Shown piece by piece: positions 11,362 to 20,302 of a stretch of DNA of 64,000 nucleotides (position 1 is the stretch's first letter; the number at the start of each line of letters is the position of its first letter). Under the pieces are notes generated by a model that worked only from the letters and a program-made list of their open reading frames with translations, was not told the DNA's origin and searched no databases. The DNA is taken from assembly GCF_020360975.1 (NCBI RefSeq), contig NW_025408677.1:1116001-1180000 (forward strand), in the 5' to 3' direction. This DNA comes from Hirsutella rhossiliensis (taxonomy: Eukaryota; Ascomycota; Sordariomycetes; Hypocreales; Ophiocordycipitaceae). A program made the position numbers and the translations under genes.

Positions 11362-12195
11362 CTATGGCAGGCTCTGGCCCTGTCTCGTGGCCTGGCCGAC
11401 CAAGGAGTTAGTCGTGTCTTCGGCGTACCTCTTGTAGGCCAGCAAGTACCGCTCATCATCGCTCCAGGTGTCCTTGACACTTTGCCGATTCGCAACCGCG
11501 TCCATCCACTTCCTCCACCGAGCCCAGACCTGGTCGCCGCCGGCGGTGGGAATGCCCAGCCCGCCGGGCTTGTAGTGGTCGATGAGCCACAGGCGGCGTG
11601 CCCACGGTGCCAAGCTGATGTCGACGAGACTCATGTCACCGCCCAGGAACCAAGGGCCGGCCGGGTCCATGTGCTCCGTCAGAGCGCGAAGGTGGCCGTG
11701 GAGCTGGTGGCGCGCATCGTCGAGCGAGTAGGCCTTGTCCGGGGTGTGCTGGAGGAGCCTGTAGAATGCCGGGACGATTCGGGTGCTGATGTGGTCGATC
11801 CAGAGCCGGGCGCGGGCCTTGTCGTAGGGGCCGGACGGGAGCAACGACGGGCCATGCTTGGCCTCGTCGGAGAAGGCGTCGTTGAGGTACTCGCAGATGA
11901 CGAGGCTCTCAAACAGCGGCTGCTGGTGCTTGCCGGCATCGTCCGTGGGCACGGCCAAGGTGGGAACGAGGCCGCGCGGGTTCATCTGGAGAAAGGCGGG
12001 CTCCTTGTTGTAGGGGTTGATCTCGACATACTGGTGCGCGATCTTCTTTTCGCACAGCGTGATCCAGGCCCGCTGGACAAAGGGACAGAACCAGCCGCCG
12101 TACAGCTTCAGGGCATGTTGCTGGGCGTGGCGAGCGGCCAGGTCGGCGGCAGCGCCTGTCGGCTCCGGGGGGAGCGAGGTGTCGACGCTGGCCAT
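11362..12195 (-). CDS. Omega-class glutathione S-transferase
   Basis: An uninterrupted 277-residue frame. The N-terminal thioredoxin-like domain contains WFCPFVQRAW with Cys37 in the CPF context typical of omega GSTs, which use a catalytic cysteine rather than Tyr/Ser and favour thiol-transferase and dehydroascorbate-reductase type chemistry. The glutathione-binding cis-proline region (NPRGLVPTLAV) and FESLVICEYLND are present. The C-terminal helical domain follows, with the conserved FLGGDMSLVDISLAPWARRL. Expected cytosolic, in redox or detoxification roles. It is transcribed divergently from the HerA-like ATPase gene 640 bp away. The exact substrate cannot be told. Confidence 0.9.
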   Translation of the reverse strand: MASVDTSLPPEPTGAAADLAARHAQQHALKLYGGWFCPFVQRAWITLCEKKIAHQYVEINPYNKEPAFLQMNPRGLVPTLAVPTDDAGKHQQPLFESLVICEYLNDAFSDEAKHGPSLLPSGPYDKARARLWIDHISTRIVPAFYRLLQHTPDKAYSLDDARHQLHGHLRALTEHMDPAGPWFLGGDMSLVDISLAPWARRLWLIDHYKPGGLGIPTAGGDQVWARWRKWMDAVANRQSVKDTWSDDERYLLAYKRYAEDTTNSLVGQATRQGQSLP

Positions 12196-12834
12196 GACGA
12201 TGAGGTGCTTGCCGGGTTGGAGGAAGCAAACGATGAGGCCAAAGAAGCGTCTTCGATGACGTGGGATGCAAGCCTTGGTCTCGGCCCCCCGCCGTCAGAC
12301 GCGGGATGGAGAGTCCGTTTCCTATTTTGCCCTTGTAGTTGATGGCGCCAATAGTCGAGCGTCATTTCCGCCGCTCTCTATCGACTGCGGAAAAGCGTGC
12401 CTTGGGCATGTGCATTTCATGGTCTCGATTTGTTATGCTCCCCAGGCAGCAACTCGGAACGCTCAAACTCTCTCAGGTCAAGTTAATCGATAAAGAGCTG
12501 CCGCGTGGGAATGGAATCCCTGCCGCCCCACGCAAGAGGGAAAAATGGACAGGCCTGTCGGCTTCGTCAACTGGTGCCGGTCAACTGGTGCCGGCCAGCT
12601 GCCCCAGCACCAACAGTGAATCGCGACGGTTTGTCGACGGCTGCCCCGTCAACTGCCCTCTCATTCACTCGCCCGTATTTCAAGGGCCGCCGTTTGGCTT
12701 TTCGTCCCTTTCCCATTTATGCCCCTCCTTCAGCTGCAGGCTCTCATCTCATCTCTCTCTCTGCCTTGCAACCGCGCCGCAGAAACACACATCGATCCAG
12801 CTCAAGCTACTCAACCTTGAATCTGGACTCCATC
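12196..12834. promoter_or_regulatory. Divergent promoter region between GST and HerA-like ATPase genes
   Basis: Both start codons face outward from this 639-bp spacer, so it must carry both promoters. The ATPase side is pyrimidine-rich shortly before the start (CTCATCTCATCTCTCTCTC near 12740). No TATA box or specific operator is convincing. A long open frame runs through here into the ATPase gene, but it is in another frame for most of its length and lacks domain similarity. Confidence 0.5.
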
Positions 12835-14642
12835 ATGGCTGGCCAGTTCTCGGCCCAGCCGGCGCTTGCAGCCAACCTGCCCACCTTGCTCTCCCACATG
12901 GGCCTCCTCGACCCCGACGGCAACTCGCAAGACGAGCACCAAGTCTCGGGCGCGCCCATCTTCACCGAGTCTGTACGCAAGTACGCACAGGGCCCCGGCA
13001 ACAGGCCCTTCCAGCAATACGGCCTCCTCGGCGGCGACTCGGTCAAGATGGCCTCGTCGAGCGTGTTCACCGGCAGCCTGGTGGCGGCCGACAACGACCC
13101 GCGCATCTTCTACAACGTTGCCGCGCCCGCCAGCGTCTTCGTCTGCGGCAGCCAAGGCTCCGGCAAGAGTCACACGCTGAGCTGCATCCTCGAAAACTGC
13201 CTCATCCCGTCCCCTGCGAGCGTGCTCCCGCGCCCCCTCACCGGCATCGTCTTCCACTACGATACCTTTGTGTCGGACACGGGAGGCGCGCCGTGCGAGG
13301 CGGCATATCTGGCTTCCTCCAAGGGCGTGCAAGTCAGAGTGCTCTGCCCGCCGACCAACATTGTCAAGATCAAGGCACGTTTCATGCCTCGTCCGCGTGT
13401 GCCAATGCTCGCTCACACATGCATCGACAGAAAATATACAGCGCACTGCCGCGCGTGACCGTCGAGGAGCTCCGGCTCGACGAGTCGGATCTCAACACCA
13501 AGAGGATGCTCGACCTCATGGCCGTCAGCTCCGTCCAGGGAGGCGGCATGCCGCTGTACTTGCACGTCGTGACGCGCATCCTGCGTGACCTCCGCATCCT
13601 GCAGCAAAAGGCAGGCGGAAACTTCAACTACACGGCCTTTAGACGCGAGCTCGAGCTCCAGGACTTGGCGCCCGGCCAGATGGGCCCCCTGCAGCAGCGT
13701 CTCGACACCCTGGAGAGCTTCATGCCCCAGCAGCAAGTCCAGGTTGCAAGCGCGTCGTCCAAGAAGAAAAAGGGTCCCGCCCAGACTCCGTCTAAGAAGC
13801 AGAACGGCGCGGCGCCCGCTCCCGCCAAGAGAGCCGGCAATGTCTGGACGCCCAAGGTGAGGCTCTCACAGGCCCGCAGCATGCACGCTTGCCTGACTCT
13901 CTTCTAGGCCGGACAGTTGACCATCATTGACCTGTCGTGTCCCTGCATCACCCAGGAGGCGGCTTGCGCGCTCTTTAACATATGTCTCAGCCTGTTCCTG
14001 GAGCAAAACTCGCAGATTGGCCGCATCATTGCGCTCGACGAGGCGCACAAGTACATGACGGACTCGGACGAATGCGCAACGCTGACCGAGACGCTGCTCG
14101 CGACGATTCGCCTGCAGCGCCATCTCGGCACCCGCGTCGTGATTTCGACGCAGGAGCCGACCGTCTCCCCCAAACTGCTCGACCTGTGCTCCATCACCAT
14201 TGTCCATCGCTTTACTTCCCCGGACTGGTTCCGCAGCCTGAAGCAGCACTTGGCCGGGGCCAACAACCTGGCCCAAGGCATGGACGGAACGAGCGTGATC
14301 TCGTCAGAATTCGAGCAGCAGCTCCTTGCCCAAATCCTGAGTCTCAGAACTGGCGAAGGGCTGCTCTTTTCTCCGAGCGCCTTGATTGGCCTTGCGCGTG
14401 GCTGGAGCTCGAGCGCGCTCAATGCTCCCTTTGGAAACGAGAGCCCAGATGCGCTCATCGATCTCTTGGGGGAGGGCAGCGGGCTCAAGCATGACGGGCC
14501 CCGGAGCACGGCGGCAGCGCGGGACTTGAAGAACGGGTCCATGACAGACATGAAGCCGGTGCCTCTTGGCCCCAAGCCATTGAAGATACGCGTGAGAAAG
14601 CGTATCACGGCTGACGGGGGCCGCACAATCATGGCGGCTTGA
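12835..14642 (+). CDS. HerA/FtsK-superfamily P-loop ATPase (fungal)
   Basis: Three exons (12835-13374, 13431-13856, 13908-14642) give 566 residues. Walker A GSQGSGKS is at about 105-112. Walker B IIALDEAH is at about 362-369, followed about 35 residues later by RVVISTQEP, the sensor-type motif seen in HerA/VirB4-like hexameric ATPases. Between the two lies a Lys/Ala/Pro-rich linker (KKKKGPAQTPSKK). The C-terminus is basic (KIRVRKR). Prokaryotic relatives pump DNA or drive end resection with NurA; the job of fungal members is not established, so no substrate is assigned. The start ATG (ATCATGGCT) follows a pyrimidine-rich leader. The first intron is best explained as a GC-AG intron; the second is canonical. 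Confidence 0.82.
13375..13430 (+). other. Probable GC-AG intron in the HerA-like ATPase gene
   Basis: The coding frame on both sides is phase 0 and family-like (NIVKIK, then KIYSALPRV). No GT donor gives a phase-compatible intron of normal length; the best alternative is a 36-bp intron. CAAG|GCACGT resembles the known GC-donor consensus, the acceptor is CGACAG, and CTCAC could serve as branch site, giving a 56-bp intron. Confidence 0.6.
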
Positions 14643-15769
14643 CCGCATTGCACATGTCCAGCTTCCCCCCTGGCCCCCCCTTTTTTTTGGCATGCACGCT
14701 TGGTGGATTCTATCAAGGACTGGATATGTTGGGCAACGAGAGAACGACTGATTCCCCTCTGGCTGGTTACCTGGTTTGGAACCATGCATGTAATGACTGG
14801 AGTTAGAGTCTTGATGCAGGGAGTTGGGGTCTGGAATAGTCACGATAATAGTGTTAAAAGGTGTTTGGCATGTCAGACAGGGAACTGAATTGAGAGACGA
14901 CGAAACCTGGTTCCTGGTGCAGATTGCGACTCCTGCGAGTGCTCGTGGAAACTGTATGGAACACGATCCGGCTGCCCTTGAATGCTAGATCGAGGGCTGT
15001 GCCTCACGTCAAGCCGTTGATGACAGGAGACGAGACCGGGCTCACCCTGTGAAATGCATGTATCCTGCTCTCTTGCATCAGGCCGGGAGAAAGCAAAGGC
15101 TCCCTCGATGCAGTCGAAGCAAGGCAGCGAATCACCCGTGAAGAAGCCATGCATGCACACACTCATGGGCCATGCAGGAGGCCCCCGTGTACTACCTCCC
15201 GTCCGTCCCACAAGCCCCCGTAGCAGCGCCCACTGATCACTAACGTCGTAGAAAGAAACGGTTCAAGCGGAATCTCATACTGTACATGACCGGAGGGCCT
15301 CCCGCAGGACGCTTAGGCGCCCGGCCATGCCTCCCCGACGCCCAACCACACAGGAAAGCCTACAGGAGCCATTCGACGGGCAGCCTAATATCAAGGAACC
15401 GTGTCGATCTGGGTCATATATATAGTCATTGGCTGTCGGGAGCGGTGCTGACTCTGGCCCGCACTGTGAAACCCTCAGCTCCTCGCCTGCAGCCAACATC
15501 ACCCGCTCGAACCAAAACCATGGCACAGATGCACCGAAATTGCAAGGTGGGCTGATGGAATCCGTTCGAATGGGTTGGATGGGCAGCTGGCTTGCTATAT
15601 AGTTTGGACCTGGTCGTTGCGTCTCCGACTGCTCTCCCCTCTCCAACCGCGCGTTTCCTACACCATTCTTCTCAGACAACACAGTTTCACCTCACTTTGT
15701 TCCGGCCACATCGTATTTTGAGCTTGTAGCATTTTCAGCAGGCGCACTGCCTGCCAGAGACAACCTCCA
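14643..15769. other. Intergenic region before the zinc-finger gene
   Basis: No frame here carries a recognisable domain. Two TATA-like sequences occur, at about 15417-15424 (ATATATAG) and 15596-15603 (TATATAG-type). The second is about 170 bp before the zinc-finger start codon and is followed by a pyrimidine-rich leader. A run of pyrimidines and T (CCCCCCTTTTTTTT) lies just after the ATPase gene and may be part of its 3' UTR. Confidence 0.45.
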
Positions 15770-16776
15770 ATGAACGCACTTAGTCCTGGTGAGCAAGTAT
15801 TTTGTTCTGTGGCATTCCGCGCCACAGCTGACCAACAACAGGCTCTCGATCTTCCGAGAGCTCCTCCAACCTGGGGTGGGACAGTTCCCCGTCAAGCCAG
15901 AGCCTCGATGACTTCATTACCGAGGACGACGGGCTCATGCAGCTCTTGTACTCGGCGTGTAACTTCCCGGCGCTCGATAATTGCAACCGATGCTCAACTT
16001 ACAGCCAAGCGGAGCCTGGTGTCTTTAACGACTCGCTTCCCGCCTGGCCTTTAGACGGTTCCTTTTTGGACTTGAGCGGCACGGACTTGACAGGCTACCC
16101 ACTTCCTGCCCGTCAGTTTGCCGAGGAAGATGTGTTCAAGACAGCCTTGTCGAGTCCCTTGGAGGCTTTTTCACACCTGGACGAAGCGGCCGGACATGGA
16201 GAAACAACGCACATGGCATACGATGCGTCTGAAGCTCTCTAGAGTGAGCAATCAATGTGCCTCCCATGCGACGATTCTCCTGATCTGGCTGCTGCTTTCA
16301 AGCCTGTGGTACCCATTCACGACCCGACCATTCAGCCTGCGCACATATCAACATCGAACCATGATCTTTACCAGCCACATGAACCGACCATTGCCAACAC
16401 ACCTTCAGGCCCCAAACAGATATCACCAGAATCCACCAAAAACTCAACTACACATTTCGAAGAGTGGCAACTACCACATCTCCAAGACAACCAGGCCGTG
16501 CGCGACGGCGTCTGGTTTTGCCCGGCGGACGGGTGTGCAAAATCATTTCTCACGCCGGGCCTGAGGAGAAAACACCTCCGATCGCACTTCAAGCCCATCA
16601 TCTGTCCCTCGTGTCCGCACACGGCGGCCACCCAGAGGGACATGCGGCGCCATGTCAAGGCCCATAATAAGCAAGAGAGCGAGAGGATTTGGTGTTGCTT
16701 GTGCAAACCCAAGAAGAGCTTCACGCGAGCCGACAATCGTGAGAAGCATTATAAGAAATACCACGCGGGAGCATGA
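15770..16776 (+). CDS. C2H2 zinc-finger protein, interrupted by an in-frame TAG
   Basis: A 19-bp first exon (MNALSPG) joins at 15842 after a 53-bp intron with a GTGAGCAAGT donor and CAACAG acceptor. The second exon stays open and coding-like, Ser-rich then acidic (SLDDFITEDDG), until TAG at 16240-16242, then continues in the same frame to 16776. The C-terminal part holds three zinc-finger-like units: FCPADGCAKSF..HLRSH, CPSCPHTAATQRDMRRHVKAH, and CCLCKPKKSFTRADNREKHYKKYH, with all Cys and His ligands present. It is probably a nuclear DNA-binding regulator with an N-terminal acidic activation region. The TAG could be a true nonsense mutation, a sequencing error, or removed by an intron ending in CTCTCTAG; no good donor was found for the last. 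Target genes are unknown. Confidence 0.62.
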
Positions 16777-17232
16777 GGCCCCTCGTTTAGACCACAAGGT
16801 TCGATAACATTACATGAGAAAGCATGTCTGCCCATTCTTTTGTATTCTGGACTTGGCAAATCATAAATCGTTAGGACAGCTGTACAACGAAAAGAGAAAA
16901 TAGGAAAAAAAATTGAAAAGAATAAACCGAGAACTGAGTGAAGACGACAACATAAATAAATAGAAAAAAATGGAGTCTTGATAATTGTATGATGTAGCTC
17001 GCATTTGCAGAAAGCCAATTGCACGCAGTTGAGCGTCCTACCTTGGGTTCGAGTTGACCGGCTGAGGCCATCCCGCGACTGAGTCTTAGAACCGGGCCAA
17101 ACCCTTGTTCAAGGGAACCCATATGTCAAGACTAGACGATTGGTGAAGACACTCCCAACAGTACCCCGTGTGAGTCAGTGTCGGACCCGAGGCTTGACTG
17201 CTCGTCCGCCGAGGCTGGCGCGAGAATCTAAA
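16777..17232. other. 3'-3' spacer between convergent genes
   Basis: This spacer separates the zinc-finger gene from the convergent deaminase gene. It includes an A-rich stretch at about 16880-16975 (AAAAAAAATTGAAAAG, ATAAATAAATAG) that could supply polyadenylation signals to either. No gene was seen. Confidence 0.5.
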
Positions 17233-18847
17233 TCAGCGACACGGTCCACGAGACGAGCTGCATTGACGGGTGCTTGTACGAGACACACAAAGCTTACCGC
17301 TCCGTCCACCGTCCAAGTTACCGTTCTGTTCACCGTCCGAGTCTCCAGAATCAAGAGCCTCACCATCAGACCCAGAGAACCCAGCCCCCTCGCTGGAGCG
17401 CGTGATCCCCGACAGCGAATCCGGGCGCGACGGGCGCGGGCCAGCCAGGACGGCGATCCTCTCGAGAGCCAGGTCGCGGATGTCGTCCGTTATACGGATG
17501 AGCACGGCGCGCTGCTCGGCCCAGCGGGCGTCGCGCGCGCCGTCCCGCAGCCGGGCCACGCCCCAGTTGAGGTGTAGGTTGCCGTGCGAGTCCGGCTCGA
17601 CGCAGCGGGCCGGGTGGTGGCGGAAGTACAGCCGGCAGCAGAAGCAGGCCGCCTTGCTGCAGGCGACGAAGCGGTCATCGGCAGCAAAGGGGAGGCTGTG
17701 GGCGTGGAAATGGTCGAGCAGCTGCACCTCGGCGTGGACGTGCGGCGTGAGCCGGCCCTGGCCCCGGCCGCCGTGGTTGTTCCCGTCGCTTCCGGCATCC
17801 TCGTCCGCCTCGTCCGCGCCGGCCAGCTTGGCACGCACGGCTGCCTCCAAGCCCACGCGGTGGTCAAGCAGCGCAAGCCGGTCCTGCAACTCGGCCCGGC
17901 GCGCGTCCGACGCCTTGACCATGCGGTTTAGGATGCCCGGCAGCGTCGTCAGCGCGTCGACCCGGGGCGGGGCCGCGCACTCGGGTGCCGCGACCGGCGC
18001 CGCGCCGCAGTCGTCGAGCAGCGCTCGCAGCCGCCGCGCGTCGCCCACAAGCTCCTTGACGACGCGCACGTGCGACGCCAGGCGCCCGATGAAGTGCCAC
18101 AGCGCCCGGAACGCCAGCGATGTCCCGCCGGGGGTCGACCCGTCCTCGGGATCGGCGCCGAGCCGCTCAATGCGGCGCGCCCGGGAGTCGTGGCGCGACT
18201 GGTAGGCTAGATGGCAGAGGGCCAGAGCGTTCTTGCCGTGGGATGGCTCGAATTGCCGTACCCAAGTGGCTAGGTCAGAGCCTTCGGGAACAACATGACC
18301 GTCAGAGATTCAAGCAGCCATCGCCATGGACACGGGCTGGTATTCCCTTACCTTCATCTTCCGAATCAGCCTCCAGAATTTCCCGGCACCTTGTCGCAAA
18401 CCTGAACAGCAGCTTGGACTCCTTCTTGAGTCTCTTCTCGGCAAAGCCGGCATATGCCCTCATCAGCTCGCGCTCCGCCCCCTGGTCGGCGTCAGTCCCC
18501 GTGCCCCCGTCGACGTCACAGACAGCCCGGAGGCTAGCGAGGACGCCCTTGAGAAACTCAACGGCAGCGGCGGCAGACGAGTCACTGTTGGTGGCGAGCC
18601 AAAACGTAAAGTTTGCCGCCCCCTCCTCGACGGCAATGGCCGTGGTCGTCGCGCCGCCCTTGGTGTAGTCGCATATGACGGCCAGGTTCTTGAGGAAGCG
18701 CCGCCGGGCGCCCACGATGCTTCCCGGGGTGTAGCGGGTGGTGACGTGAGGAGCGCAGTCTTTGCCCAGGATGCCGAGGAGAATCAAGGGCTCGTATAGC
18801 CTGGCGAGGGCTCGGGCGTAGGGGTCTAGCCTGGGCGTCTTGGCCAT
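17233..18847 (-). CDS. OTT_1508-like deaminase-fold protein
   Basis: Two exons (18847-18352 and 18281-17233) around a 70-bp intron with a GTAAGG donor and CGAAG acceptor give 514 residues. The N-terminal ~230 residues are helical and include FLKNLAVICDYTKGG and a WVRQFEPSHGKNALALCHLAY segment. The C-terminal domain has the deaminase zinc-site pattern: HAE near 348-350 and C-x2-C in ACFCC near 378-381, in the context VHAEVQLLDHF and FVACSKAACFCCRLYF. This arrangement fits the OTT_1508-like deaminase family, common in fungi and of unknown substrate. The C-terminal tail is Ser/Asp/Gly-rich. A GTAAGC near 17293 could be a donor that replaces the last ~19 residues, so the 3' end is uncertain. The start could also be further upstream (19243). 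Confidence 0.75.
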
Positions 18848-19613
18848 CAAGATGGTCGTCCTCCTCGGGTTAAAGTCCTTCAAAGATGAGGTAAAACGGC
18901 CGATGATTTCCACTTTTATGGCGCAGCGTAATTTTTTGAATGAAGGGGAGCCGTGAAAGAGGTTGCGGATATGGCTGCGGGCTGGGCAAGGGGTGTAACC
19001 CTTGGGCTTTGACGTATCATGTCGATGGGATGATGAAGCGGACGGCGGAGGGCCTCCCGCATGTGCACCGTCGGGATGACCCGCAAGCCATGAAATTGCC
19101 AAAAAGGCCTCTGGAGCGTGAGACTGAAAGATGAGAAATACCTTGGTCAACAATGCAGGCCCGGTGTCCACAGAGCAAACAGGAACGAGAGCACGATCTC
19201 TGATATCCATCATCTTCGGCGCTTCTGTTAATCTAAGATGCATTAATACGACTCAATGCAAGTCTAGAGTTCTTTCTGTCTATCGTCAGTGCAGGCAGGG
19301 ACATCTCCTTGACCTGGAGGTTGAAATCGCTTTGCTATGCCTGCCACTGAAGCGTGACGTTGAGGCAGCATTGGCAACGTCTGGCCACACACAATAACGC
19401 CACTCTGCTTTCGCAAATCATGACCTGGAGACAGCAATGCATTTACGCGGGCTTGTGCTGGGAATAGAATTCTAACCGCGACCCGGCTCATGCCTGCCAA
19501 AGTCCACCAGGCTTTGCGATGAGAAAGCTTCTCGCTGTCTTCTTTGCCATCAACTCGTACCGCCGCCCGTGGAGCTTCATGCAGCCACAGCCTGTCTCAG
19601 CAGCTTACATGGC
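18848..19613. other. Intergenic region upstream of the deaminase gene
   Basis: An open frame continues upstream from the deaminase start to about 19243, without a domain I recognise; it may be 5' UTR or an N-terminal extension. From 19244 to 19613 nothing is supported. Confidence 0.4.
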
Positions 19614-19871
19614 CTAGTCATGCGTGAGTTCAAGGCAACGATCACATATGGTCCCCTCCCTGTTCTTGACGTTCCGCCTGCAACCACACCGACAAGTGCA
19701 GATAGGATCGGAGTGGCTGACAGCCCCAGGAGGAACAGACTGCTCGGCGAGGGAGAAAGGCCCAGGGGCCGCGTCATGCGGAGGCAAAGGAGTGTCGGGA
19801 GCATTGGGAGTGACAGTCTCGATGCTGTCATTGGTGCACGGAAGCCCGTGGCCAGAGAGAGAGTCAGACAT
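19614..19871 (-). CDS. Small cysteine-rich protein, 85 aa, possible zinc ribbon
   Basis: A single frame. The N-terminal two-thirds is Pro/Ser/Asp-rich and low in structure; the C-terminus carries CTCRCGCRRNVKN and then ICDRCLELTHD, five closely spaced cysteines that could bind one zinc. There is no signal peptide. I do not recognise a named family. The paired Cx1Cx1C..CxxC arrangement at the end argues for a real small gene, but the frame is short, in an otherwise gene-free stretch, and unsupported by introns. A chance frame remains possible. Confidence 0.42.
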   Translation of the reverse strand: MSDSLSGHGLPCTNDSIETVTPNAPDTPLPPHDAAPGPFSLAEQSVPPGAVSHSDPICTCRCGCRRNVKNREGTICDRCLELTHD

Positions 19872-20302
19872 GGCCTGGTGTTTGTTTTTATAGACGGAGT
19901 GGTGTCAAGATGTTGCGGTTTCGCGATCAGATGCTCAACGACTCAAAAGACACAATACGAAGCTGCGAACTGCTCTGGTGCTGGCAGCAGAGAGCGGCAG
20001 CGTCTTTTATATTCTTGCCAGAAGACAGTTGTGAATCGAGGAAAGCTAGTCTCCGATGCACGCTATCTCAAATCGTCGATGGGCCAATGTTGTGAGTAGG
20101 GTCTCCTTCGACGGAATCAGCGTGCGACGTAGACACGCTGTACATGCAGTGATGCCCGAGCCCTCTAATCAAGAAAAGCTGCGTTCGGAATGGATGAGGC
20201 ACTTCAAAGAAGTTCAACCGGACCAAGTGGACCCTCTGTCCTTGCTTCACGTTCACCTCATCGAGTAACTCAACGAGGAAGCTCTCAGAAGAGCAGCACA
20301 GT

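Noticed and set aside
11482..12342. 286-codon plus-strand frame opposite the GST gene
   Set aside because: Antisense shadow of a clear omega GST.
12339..13907. Long plus-strand frame of 522 codons overlapping the ATPase gene
   Set aside because: For most of its length it is in a different frame from the Walker A exon, is Arg/Pro/His-rich in the way GC-rich shadow frames are, and only its last part coincides with the true second exon.
17000..17110. tRNA-like T-arm (GGGTTCGAG) near 17044
   Set aside because: No matching acceptor, D or anticodon arms can be folded around it.
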